Below are positions 54,486-63,341 of a DNA stretch of 64,000 nt, piece after piece (position 1 is the first letter of the stretch; the number at the start of each line of letters is the position of its first letter). The stretch covers positions 1,612,001 through 1,676,000 of the forward strand of contig JASISA010000001.1 in NCBI GenBank assembly GCA_031771865.1. Reading direction: 5' to 3'. Source of the DNA: Nothophaeocryptopus gaeumannii. Its lineage: Eukaryota > Ascomycota > Dothideomycetes > Mycosphaerellales > Mycosphaerellaceae. The notes under the pieces were generated by a model. It saw only the letters and a program-made list of their open reading frames with translations. It ran no database searches and was not told the origin of the DNA. A program made the position numbers and the translations under genes.

Positions 54486-55210
54486 GTGGGGGTAGGAGAA
54501 GGGGGAGGGACCTTGGATGCAGCGTTGAAAGATGATTATATGCCCGCTGCTGCACGAGTAGATGCCGAAATATCCATCTCATTCCAAGTTGAGACTCTTG
54601 ACTCAAACGGCAGGTGAGATGACTTTACATTGGAAACAGAGATACCTACGGTTGGTCTCTGGGTTTGTCCTCCACCACGACGTTGTCAGCGCCTTCCCTT
54701 TCGAGAGACATGAGCCTGGCCATTCTGTTCTTCATCGACAGTGGGATGCGCGAGCAAGACTCAAAAAGTGCATCACGAGCACAAGAGACGACCTCGTCGT
54801 ACCACTACTGGGTTGGCATTTGGGCACAGTGGTGGATCTCGACGATGAGCGTGTCCAGCTGATCAGGCGGCTGTCGATCAAAGCGTCAAACATCTGGCTC
54901 GAGTTTGCAGGGCGCCGTTGCCGTATAGTGATAGGCATGACTGGCCAAGTGACGAAGTCGGTATCGGATATGGGTATCTCTGATGCCGCAAGGTTCGCTG
55001 ACTCTGATAGTCTTGCCGACAGTTGGGCAAGTGGTATGGTAGGGATGTGTACAGGAAACCTCAGGCATACAGTACATCGGAGCTCGCCGGGATGTTTCTT
55101 CCTCCTCCATCCTGCATGTGTGTCCAACTCCAAACCCTGATCCTGACACGACACGTCGTCCAGTCGTACAGACCTGCTGGCTATTGTGACGCCTTATGTG
55201 TGAGTTGGCG
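54486..55210. other. Intergenic, 725 bases, possible coding relic on minus strand
   Basis: Plus frames (54562-55140) are unconvincing. On the minus strand, two adjacent frames look protein-like: ISDTDFVTWPVMPITI near 54930-54990, and, in another frame across a stop, WYDEVVSCARDALFESCSR followed by MKNRMARLMSLEREGADN near 54670-54810. They may be remains of a decayed gene. No family is recognised. Confidence 0.35.
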
Positions 55211-56233
55211 ATGAGCGGCGCCGCCGAAATGCAGACCTCGTCTGTAGACGGAGGCGAGCCAGACCAACAACACGCTGACATTGACGCGAATATGGCACAC
55301 TATCAAAGAAATAGCATTCGTCATGACCGCAAGGCATCCGGACTGGCCCTGCGCAAGTACGAGCTCGACAATTTGTCTGCGACTGACTCCTATAGGACCG
55401 CCATCGAACTCCAATGCCTGCGGTTCAACAGATATGCTCAGTACCTAGGAGCCAGCAGAGGAGAGCATAACACCAGCTCAGACTCCGCCCACAGGACAAT
55501 TCTAGACATCGAAAGGATACTTGCCGAAGCCGAGGCGGCCCTTCAAAGCAAGGCTGCTGAATTGGAGCGGAACGTGGAAAGCTTTGTCGAGCATGTCGCA
55601 ACCAGTGCTGATCGAACATGGTATCGCAATCTGGACGATATCACTGCCCTAGATGACACCAAGCTGGTAGATGCTCTCAACAGGATGCGTATAGATGATC
55701 CCAAGGACTTCGCTTTGTATCTTCAGGCCTCGCTGCCAGCAGCTGCAAAAACACCCAGACCAGATCACGAGTATATCGGGAGGAGTTTTGCCGGGAAGGT
55801 CCACCTACTCCTCGAGCGAGCATTACAAGAGAGCATATGCGATTATGCTGCCGCTCTATCGCTGTTTATCACTGTCAAAGCAAGGGTTCTCCTGATCGAC
55901 ATGCCTCGTGTGCACCCACGCTATTTGGAACGAGAGCATCAATATGTAGACGACACGATCCAATGGCTCTTGGAACAACACGAAAACGCTTCTGGGGACG
56001 ATCTATATTGGAATTTTGCCTCCGCTTGGAGGGAGCTCGTATGCGCTTGGCAGGAGCTGCCCTCGGATCCTGTTGCGATCCTACGTATCCTCGTCCCTTT
56101 AAGGAAGAAGGCTCAAGCCGAGATTCGCCATGGGACAAACACAGCAGTCGGACGAAGGCTTCCGGCCGAGCTCGTGGACCTCATCTTCGAATATGCCATG
56201 CTAGTGGAAGAAGTCCCGATCGAAGAGGCGTGA
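55211..56233 (+). CDS. Copy B of an unrecognised two-copy family
   Basis: Unrecognised intracellular protein of 340 residues, single exon, from MSGAAEMQTSSVDGG. No signal peptide or membrane span. The N-terminal half is predicted helical with coiled-coil character (RILAEAEAALQSKAAELERNV), then WYRNLDDITALDDTKLVDAL. The C-terminal part has SAWRELVCAWQELP, then RRLPAELVDLIFEYAMLVEE, which resembles the LPxEL...IF helix of F-box-like motifs but at the wrong end of the protein. It aligns end to end with copy A 1.8 kb upstream, in the same orientation, at low identity. Copy B lacks the intron found in copy A. Five codons upstream another ATG (55196) is in frame. The pair suggests an old tandem duplication; function unknown. 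Confidence 0.7.
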   Translation: MSGAAEMQTSSVDGGEPDQQHADIDANMAHYQRNSIRHDRKASGLALRKYELDNLSATDSYRTAIELQCLRFNRYAQYLGASRGEHNTSSDSAHRTILDIERILAEAEAALQSKAAELERNVESFVEHVATSADRTWYRNLDDITALDDTKLVDALNRMRIDDPKDFALYLQASLPAAAKTPRPDHEYIGRSFAGKVHLLLERALQESICDYAAALSLFITVKARVLLIDMPRVHPRYLEREHQYVDDTIQWLLEQHENASGDDLYWNFASAWRELVCAWQELPSDPVAILRILVPLRKKAQAEIRHGTNTAVGRRLPAELVDLIFEYAMLVEEVPIEEA

Positions 56234-56874
56234 TGCGTCTTACCGTACTCAAGGCCACCACCAACCACTTTACATCACGCCAAACATACGGCTGCGTTGT
56301 ATGATCATCGAGAAATCAATCTGTCGAAGATTGGCACACCACCAGGCATTGCTTGAGTAGAGTTGGCACGGAGCAGCACGTGGGAGCACCACGCCAGCGC
56401 CAGGTCGCTTGCGCAAACCTGTGGCTATGGCAGTCCGGAAACTACGAGGCCAAAATACACTACCAGCGTCAGAGAGACAAGACAATAAACAAGCATCCAC
56501 TCGATTTTTGGTATTTGCTGCCGGCTCCACTTTTGAAACATGGCGCTCTTTCGAATAGATGAAGCCGAACTTGGAATGGTCCCCACAAGCCCGGTCCATC
56601 ACTCAACCTCATGCCAAGCACGGCCGAAAAGTGCTTGGCTCTCGCGAGGAGAACTTCAGTCTGGACTGTATGAGGTGCCACAACCCACTACGCATCAAAC
56701 GTTGATGCAGCCGACCTTGCACGACTGAAGAACGGCTTCAATAGACTCAAGGTCGTGTGGAGAGATGGGACTCCTGACGATAGGTATAAAACCTCGCTGC
56801 TCAGGCCCAGTTCCCTCTATCATCACATCAACAACTTCAAAAGCCGGTCTTTTCTTCACGCTCTCTACTTCACG
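56234..56874. other. Intergenic, 640 bases, promoter of the small secreted protein gene
   Basis: No gene supported. The end nearest the following gene carries a TATA box (listed separately) and a pyrimidine-rich leader. Confidence 0.5.
56785..56791 (+). promoter_or_regulatory. TATA box (TATAAAA)
   Basis: TATAAAA lies 84 bases before the ATG of the small cysteine-rich secreted protein, a normal distance for a fungal gene with a short leader. TATA-driven genes are often strongly regulated (inference). Confidence 0.55.
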
Positions 56875-57416
56875 ATGCAGTTCCGATCTCTTTTCGGCCT
56901 GGCGCTCACGCTGGCGTGCGCCCACGCTAATCTTGAACCTTGCAGCTCCAACAGCAAGGGCAAGAAGCCAAGCTCTGAAGGATGGTATGTGGCGATTGTT
57001 GGACTTCCCGACCAGGAATGAAGTATGCTGACTGCATGTCAAGCTCCGGCGCCAAGAGCTCCAGCGACATCCAGGCTGCTGAGTGCTCGCACAATACTCG
57101 CACTTCGGAAACTCAGACTTTCGCCGTCTTCGAGACCGATCACTCTAAGGATACCTACCACGGGTGAGAGGACTCAAGAATGGGCTGTGAAAACATATCT
57201 AACGATTACAGCGCCCCTTACGGTACCTGCACTGCCTACACCTGCACGGTGCCGACTAGCATGGAGTCCGACTCGGACTACTGGACCTTCTTCTGGGATG
57301 ATAGTGGCGACTCGTCTGGTGTCGGCACTGGCTGCATCAAGGACCCAGAGACTGGAGAGTGCGGTTGCGAGAAAAGTGACGGCGAGTTCATCGCCGGCTC
57401 GGACAGCTGCTTTTAG
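56875..57416 (+). CDS. Small cysteine-rich secreted protein (effector-like)
   Basis: Three exons (56875-56984, 57044-57163, 57212-57416) with introns of 59 nt (GTATGT, CTGAC, CAAG) and 48 nt (GTGAGA, CTAAC, ACAG) give 144 residues. Signal peptide MQFRSLFGLALTLACAHA; mature part about 126 residues with nine cysteines, concentrated at the ends (NLEPC, SSEGCSG, AAECSH; then GTCTAYTC, GTGCI, GECGCE, DSCF). The centre is Ser/Thr/Asp-rich with DYWTFFWDDSGD. No family is recognised. Size, cysteines, secretion signal and location beside other secreted-protein genes fit an effector or surface-active protein, but nothing shows toxicity or host interaction. The odd cysteine count could mean dimerisation or an imperfect exon model at intron 1. 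Confidence 0.75.
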
Positions 57417-57883
57417 GTGGCGTTTGTTACTATTTCGTCGCGAGGTCGAGATTGACGGACACTTCGCACGTAGCAACTATATGCCAAGTCTTTGTTGCTA
57501 CTTCCATTCACAAGAACAGTCAAATCCTCAGGCCTGCCGGCGTTCTTTGCCTCAAAAGTCAAGTCGTGATTACTGATCTGTCCTGCACGTGACGCGCAGT
57601 CATGTTTACTGATCAATGTACAGTGACAGTCTCGTGCGAAAGACATCGCAGCAACAAACCTCTGATCGTCATATCATTTCTGTACGCACTGCCACATACA
57701 ACACCGAGCCTAACAGATTCCAAAGATGTCGGTGCAACGATCACTTAACATACATGCAGCCTCGGCGAGCACTGCAATACATATAGGCCTTGTCTCGTCT
57801 GTTCAGAGAGACGATAACAGCATCGAAAACTGCACACTCAAACAAACAACAGAAAGCAAACAACAAAGACACAACTCGCAACA
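57417..57883. other. Intergenic, about 470 bases
   Basis: 3' flank of the small secreted protein gene and promoter of the NmrA-like gene. The last 60 bases are A/C-rich (CAAACAACAGAAAGCAAACA), a typical fungal 5' leader. No gene seen. Confidence 0.5.
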
Positions 57884-58981
57884 ATGTCCCCCAAAGTCTT
57901 CATCATCGGCGGCACAGGCGCCCAAGGAATCCCCATCATCCGCGGCCTCGTCCAAGACGGTGCCTACTCCGTCCGCATCCTAACCCGCGACCCCAACTCC
58001 CCCCGCGCCCAAGACCTCCTCTCCCTCGGCGATGGATCCAACGTCGAGCTCGTCCAAGGCACGTTCGCCTCCGAATCCGATCTCCGGTCCGGTTTCCGCG
58101 GCTGCGACTACGCATTCATCAACATCGACGGCTTCAACGCGGGCGAAAAAACCGAAATGTTCTGGGCGATTCGAGCTTACGAGATGGCTTTGTACGAAGG
58201 GATCAAATTTTTTGTGTATGGGAATTTGGATTATGCGAGTAAGAAGGGAGGGTATGATCCGCAGTTTCGGGCAGGGCATTATGATGGAAAGGGGAGGGTG
58301 GGCGAGTGGATTTTGCAGCAGAACAAGGTGAATGGGAAGGGGAAGATGGGTGCTGCACTTTTTACGACGGGGCCGTATATTGAGATGGCGTTGGGGGAAG
58401 GGACGCCGATGAGTCCCAGTATTGAGGATGGGGTTGTTACTTGGAGGTTTCCGCTTGATGAGGGGAATGTGGCGCATGTGAGTTTGGATGATTGTGCGTA
58501 TTATGTGAGGTGGCTTTTTGATCATCAGGAGGAGGCGAATGGGATGGATCTCGAAGTCGCAATCGAGCATGTTGATTACAAGAAGTTTGCGGAGGCGTTC
58601 AGCAAGATTACCGGGAAGCCTGCTCGTTTCGTCAACACGGATTTGGACACGTACTGGAGGACTACCGCCATGGCTCCCGGTGCGGATAGGCCGGTGGCTT
58701 ATAACGCTCCACTCGAAGATCCTGCCGCGTTGACTTTGAGGGAGAACTTCACGGGTTTCTGGAACATCTGGAAGCATTCGGGAGGGAACAAGGGTGTGAT
58801 CCAGAGAGACTATGCGCTACTTGATCGCATCCATCCCAATCGTATCCGCTCGGCTGAGCAGTGGCTCAAGCTTGAGGATGAGAAGGATAGGAAAGCCGGT
58901 CATGAGGGGTTGTATCAGAGAGTTGTGGAGTTGAAGCCGGTTTTGAAGTTACTCGAGGATGGGAGGAAGGGGACGATCTGA
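57884..58981 (+). CDS. NmrA-like NAD(P)-binding Rossmann protein
   Basis: A 365-residue single-exon protein with the NmrA-like Rossmann fold. MSPKVFIIGGTGAQGIPIIR holds the GGTGAQG dinucleotide motif (residues 9-15). Then come VRILTRDPNSPRAQDL (Arg/Thr typical of the NADP-sensing loop), VELVQGTFASESDL, and GCDYAFINIDGF where many dehydrogenases have catalytic Tyr-Lys; here a YASKK sequence is present but not in the usual setting. NmrA proteins sense the NAD/NADP ratio and control transcription factors, while relatives are isoflavone-reductase-like oxidoreductases; the sequence cannot decide between these. The first ~100 codons are strongly C-ending while the later part uses more G/T-ending codons, an internal shift in codon choice. 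Confidence 0.88.
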   Translation: MSPKVFIIGGTGAQGIPIIRGLVQDGAYSVRILTRDPNSPRAQDLLSLGDGSNVELVQGTFASESDLRSGFRGCDYAFINIDGFNAGEKTEMFWAIRAYEMALYEGIKFFVYGNLDYASKKGGYDPQFRAGHYDGKGRVGEWILQQNKVNGKGKMGAALFTTGPYIEMALGEGTPMSPSIEDGVVTWRFPLDEGNVAHVSLDDCAYYVRWLFDHQEEANGMDLEVAIEHVDYKKFAEAFSKITGKPARFVNTDLDTYWRTTAMAPGADRPVAYNAPLEDPAALTLRENFTGFWNIWKHSGGNKGVIQRDYALLDRIHPNRIRSAEQWLKLEDEKDRKAGHEGLYQRVVELKPVLKLLEDGRKGTI

Positions 58982-59321
58982 TGATGTTCTGCGACTAGCA
59001 ACGATGCGATGGCCGAATTCGATGAATGACTTTTACTTGCTTTTGGACCGCGCTAGATTGATTTCATTTGACGATACCGGATAGAATACGACGTATCGAA
59101 AAACCAGAAAAGCGATACACGACACTCTTTAGATGCTAAATACCTTACTTGTAGACCTAAATGCCGAGACTCTACATGAACGCTCCATTTGTAAAGCAAC
59201 CTCAAATTCCACATAGCGATTCATCCGGTACAGTTTTGAGCGGTCGTCCCGCTCTGGCTCTCGTGACAGGCACCGTCAGATCCTAGGCCACCATGCCGAA
59301 CATACCGTCTTTCATCCCTCC
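58982..59321. other. Short convergent intergenic region
   Basis: About 340 bases between two convergent stop codons; AT-richer than the flanking genes, as expected for 3' ends. No gene seen. Confidence 0.5.
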
Positions 59322-60321
59322 TCAAACACTCTTACTCCGATCCCGATACTCCCTCTCCTTTCCCCTCCCCAACTTCCCAAGTCTCGTACTCAAATCTCCC
59401 ACCGGTAGCGAAAACCCAAACTCCAACACTTCCAGCAAATTCGCCACAAGCAAATACCAAGCTAGAATACAACAAAGCATGAAGATTCCGCCCACAGCTT
59501 TCTGCATACCCACCGCAACTTCGACTTTCCCCTCCGCGAAAGCCCAGTACGAGCCTGCGAAAAGAAAGATGGCTACCGTGACGACGAAGAAACAGAAAAC
59601 GAAGATGATGTTTGTGCGGAGGGCGCAGAATCCGAATGTAAGGGTTAGGAAGCCGAATGTTACGAGGCCGAATGCTGTACATTCGTCAGCTGTCTTCCTT
59701 CTCAATCAAGTGTAGATAGTGGGCAGACTCACCAAAACTCGCATCAAACTCCGCCATCCCCTTCTCATAAGCCTCACTCCCCACTTGTGCTCCATTCGTA
59801 TACGCCGCAGTAGCATCGAACATTGGTAACGAACTACTCGACAGTGCAAACCAAGCTGCGCCGAAGGAGCCGAAAATCAGGAAGGAGAGTGTGTTGCCCA
59901 AGACCCACTCCATTACGCAGGCGATGAGCTGGAGCATACCGCCGAAGTAGAAAGACAGTGTGACTGTTGCTTGGCCGTTTCCGCCGGAGCCGAAGAGTTG
60001 CATGAGTTGGAAGGCGACGGGCATTGTTGCTACGAGGAAGCCGATGAGGCCGAGGGGTGTTGGGTTTGCCTGGGGTTATCAGAATGGCAAGTAAGGATAA
60101 AAAGGGTGGAAAGGTGGACTTACGAAGACGTTTCTATTGTCACCGCTGACATCAATAGGAGGATTCAGGTAGATCTTTTCGAAGGTCTGTCTTGGGATCG
60201 CTTTTGGTACTTCTGTCGAGCAGCGAGAGAATTGCCAGCCGGTCTCGTTGACATCTCTTCTTGTTGGAGATCTTTCGAGAGGAGGCATGCCGGCTTCCCA
60301 GTCTTTTGCTTCTGTTGCCAT
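59322..60321 (-). CDS. GPR1/FUN34/YaaH (Ato) family acetate-type transporter
   Basis: Plasma-membrane acetate/succinate channel-transporter of the Ato/AcpA family. Exons 60124-60321, 59733-60069 and 59322-59674 with introns of 54 and 58 nt give 295 residues. The hydrophilic N-terminus includes MATEAKDWEAGMPPLERSP. Intron 1 splicing creates the family signature FANPTPLGLIGFL (NPAPLGL-like, about 67-77), and six membrane spans follow, including FYFGGMLQLIACVMEWVLGN, FLTLTFGFCALRTNIIFVF and ILAWYLLVANLLEVL. Splicing of intron 2 joins FDASF to AFGLVTFGFLTL. The C-terminal tail is basic (KEREYRDRSKS). Family assignment is firm; substrate by homology only. Confidence 0.93.
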
Positions 60322-60824
60322 GATATGTATCCACAAGATGATGATGCAGAGAACGACGACCCGCGTGTGCTTGAGTACGTATCAGGTTGGGATGATGAAT
60401 GGCTGCTTTGAGTCTGCTCCTTTTTTATGCTTCTCCATCACCGACATTTACTCATCAAAGGTCGCGCAAGGGACGTTCATTATACCAGCATGACGGACAT
60501 GGCGTGAGTCCGGTGCAACATGTAGTGATAGCTACGGCATTCTGTCCGTGCCCGAGAGTGTACATGGCTGTTGTGGCTTCCTCTGTACTTCTTTGGGCTT
60601 GCAATGTGCTGGCTCCTCAGAGCTTAGTCCGACCTCACGCGGCTCTCGGCAGAGATCGAGGCCATGAAGGCTGTTGAGTTCCGTGAGCTGTCAATGGAGT
60701 TAGCGGACGTCCGAAAGCCGCCTTGACTGAGGTATGCCTTACTGCTGGCTTGCATGATTTACAACCTGTAGTTAAGTTTGACCAAGTGCTCCCAGTGAAT
60801 ACTCGGATGCCAAATCATGTCGAT
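60322..60824. other. Intergenic, about 500 bases
   Basis: Holds the promoter of the acetate-type transporter and the 3' end of the MFS gene. Only small frames with no recognised similarity. Confidence 0.5.
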
Positions 60825-62377
60825 CTATTCAACAGTGGCGCCTTTGGCTCTCAATCTTGCTCCCAAAAACCACAGTATCAAAGGACTAGGTATTCCGAGA
60901 CAGAGGAACACCAGCGCAAGCGTCGTGTTTCCCCACCCATAGTCAAGACTCTTGTATAAAGCCGGAGCGAAGAGCGGAAAGCAAAACCCGAAAATGCTTC
61001 TCAAGAACTGGCTTGCCGCTGATGCCGACGAAACATAACCCGTGGGCAAGTAGCTCTCCATCACATACTGCTGCATGGCTTGCGTGCTCAGTATAATACC
61101 GCATCCAAATATCGCAGCTCCGATATCGACAACTACCCAGTGGACGTGTGCTTGTGCTGCCCAGCCGAACCAGAGCAGTCCAATGGGTATAAGCAGGTTA
61201 CCCGGGATCATCAGTGGGACGCGGTATTCCGGCGCTGTTTGTCCTCCGCCTTTGGCTTTCAAATGCTTCCAGAGTCTGTCGGTGATGCGAGCACCACCTT
61301 GTGAAGCAATTGTGTATCCGATGACGATGGCGATGTAATGTAAGCCGCTGATCGTCACTGACTTGTGGTATTCCGTTGTCCAAAGAGATGCGTAACTGGC
61401 AGCGACGAAGAAGAGTGTGCCATAGTTGACAGCCATTAGGATGGACATGAGCTGGATAATCGGATGAGTGATTAGTAGCTTTGTGGGACGAATGAGACCC
61501 TTCTTCAACTTGGTGGCGAGAGATTGGCGATTAATGTCGTGTGTGCTGTGGTAGGCTCGACCAGTCTGCTTGGAAAGTGAAGCAGCTCGCCGACTCAGAA
61601 GAAGAGGGCTATAGGTCTCCTTGAAAACGAAGATAGCTACCAGGATGAGACACCCATCAAAGATTGTGAGAATCCAGAATAGCCAGCGCCAGCCGATGCT
61701 GTTAGTGACTACGCCGCCCAGTACAGGTCCTAATGCCGGTCCGAGCAATGGTATCAAACTTGCTATGGCGAAAGAGTGTCCGCGCTGCTCTGGCTTCCAC
61801 ATGTCGCCAAGGACTGGCATTGATACAGCGAACTCCGCGCTTGATCCAAGTCCGGCAAGGAGACGTGCGGCGAGCAGAAGGCCATCAGAACGCGCGAAAC
61901 CACACACCAGACTCCATATTGTGTAGAATGTCGAGCTCGCCAGCCAGACATTCCTCCGACCGAAGACTTCGGCGAGCGGCGCCAGCACCATCGGACCAAA
62001 AGCGAAGGCCAGAACGAAAATCGAAAGACACATGTTGGCTTTCTCTTGCGAGACCTTCAGATCATGGGCAATAGTGTCGAGAGCCGGAGCGAGTATCGTG
62101 CTGCTCATCAGGCAAGCAAGACCACCAAGAGAGGTCAGAGTCGTGAGCATCCATTTTCGCGTGAGAGACCAATTCAAAGGGTTCTCGGGGTCGTCTTCGC
62201 CCGACCAAGTGACCTAATGAGGTTGAGTAGCTGTTTCGGCGTGTCATTTGAGATACTCACCAGCAACTCGTCCGTAGTGGCAGGCGCCTCGAAATCTTCG
62301 TTCACAGCTGGGACCGCTTCCTTCTCAACGTCCGTCTTCTCGCCGGCGAGGCTTGACGCTTCGGTCGTGGTGGCCAT
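60825..62377 (-). CDS. MFS transporter, DHA1 drug:H+ antiporter type
   Basis: Twelve-span major facilitator of the DHA1 family. Exons 62261-62377 and 60825-62213, separated by a 47-nt GTGAGT...TAG intron, give 501 residues. The N-terminal tail is acidic (EKTDVEKEAVPAVNEDFEAP); splicing makes VTWSGEDDPENPLNWSLTRK, the conserved cytosolic motif of fungal DHA1 proteins. Further hallmarks: LSIFVLAFAFGPMVLAPLAE with VFGRRNVWL (motif A region), LLLAARLLAGLGSSAEFAV, and PLLGPALGPVLGGVVTNSIG (antiporter motif C). The predicted role is export of drugs, toxins or metabolites; no substrate can be named. No biosynthetic genes are adjacent, so a cluster role is not supported. Confidence 0.93.
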
Positions 62378-63341
62378 GAAGACCTTTTCGCTGCTCTCGC
62401 ACGGTGCCTGTGGTGTTGACTACATCGTGGTGAGGTGCATCTTCTGATATAAGAGAGAATGCAGGTGCCGTGTCGTGCGACTGGAGATCCGACATGCATA
62501 GAGTATTGCATAACCACTCGGATTTGGCAGTCGATCGCGGACTTACCGCATCCTTCAGACAAGCGAATTCCATGACTTGCACCTCAAACACCATCAGAAA
62601 TCACCAAAGACCGTCAAAGCCAGCAGAGGCAAGAGCGAGCAGTCGAAGCCCCTCGGCCGCATGATCTTTATTGACCAAAGGCCTCATGACGACCTCCTTT
62701 GGCTCCAAGGACGACTGCTGTTGTCCGCGCGTCGGCGCCCTCATGAGATGTTTTGCACGCGCTGAACTCACGCCCGAGGTCTCTAACGAAGACATTGGAA
62801 GAGACAATGGCCGGGACGATGATATAGTTGGTCAAAATCGTCAATTTTGAAGGAGACGTTGGTGTTGTATTGCATACAAAAAGAAAGTTTCACATCGGCC
62901 GAAAGATGTCCGGTTCGGCCAAACATGTCCGAGAGCCGTTCTTGCCCTTCTGCTCACATTCACAGGACTTCACCTTTGCTCAACGTCCATCCCGAATCAT
63001 CAACGCAACGCATCTCGTGACAGCTCGTGAACCAAGAGGGAGTGCTTGCATGTGGTCAGCCAACAATGATCACAGCTGCTCAGTGATCATTGTGAATTAC
63101 CCAAAACCATCAATCATCCAGAACTTGCCCTTTTGTCTTGTGTCAGGCGTGGTGGGAGGCAGAGCAGGGATTATCCTTGTAGGTGAGTGAGTGAATGGAA
63201 GAGCGAATAGCAGAGTGCTATGTTATGCTGTGCTCATTGATGTGTCCATGTAGCTCTACAGGTCCTATGCACGGGGTATCATCTCTCATCTGCAAACAAA
63301 ATGCCCCTCCCTAGCGCCGTTCATGCTATGCCTTCCTTCCA
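62378..63341. other. Intergenic, about 960 bases, MFS promoter and GH16 3' flank
   Basis: No gene supported. Contains a pair of near-identical 17-18 bp direct repeats (62895-62931, TCGGCC...ATGTCCG) and a perfect 11-bp inverted repeat (63063-63093), both listed separately or in the findings. Confidence 0.5.
63063..63093. repeat. Perfect 11-bp inverted repeat with 9-nt spacer
   Basis: ACAATGATCAC and GTGATCATTGT flank AGCTGCTCA. Directly visible. It could be a dimeric factor site or an RNA hairpin; its role is unknown. Confidence 0.7.

Noticed and set aside
57025..57576. A 183-codon frame overlapping the small secreted protein gene
   Set aside because: It runs through both introns in another frame and is Ser/Arg/Thr-rich by chance; the spliced model has signal peptide and cysteines.
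57980..58777. A 265-codon minus-strand frame opposite the NmrA-like gene
   Set aside because: Mirror of the biased NmrA codon choice; composition is not protein-like in a conserved way.
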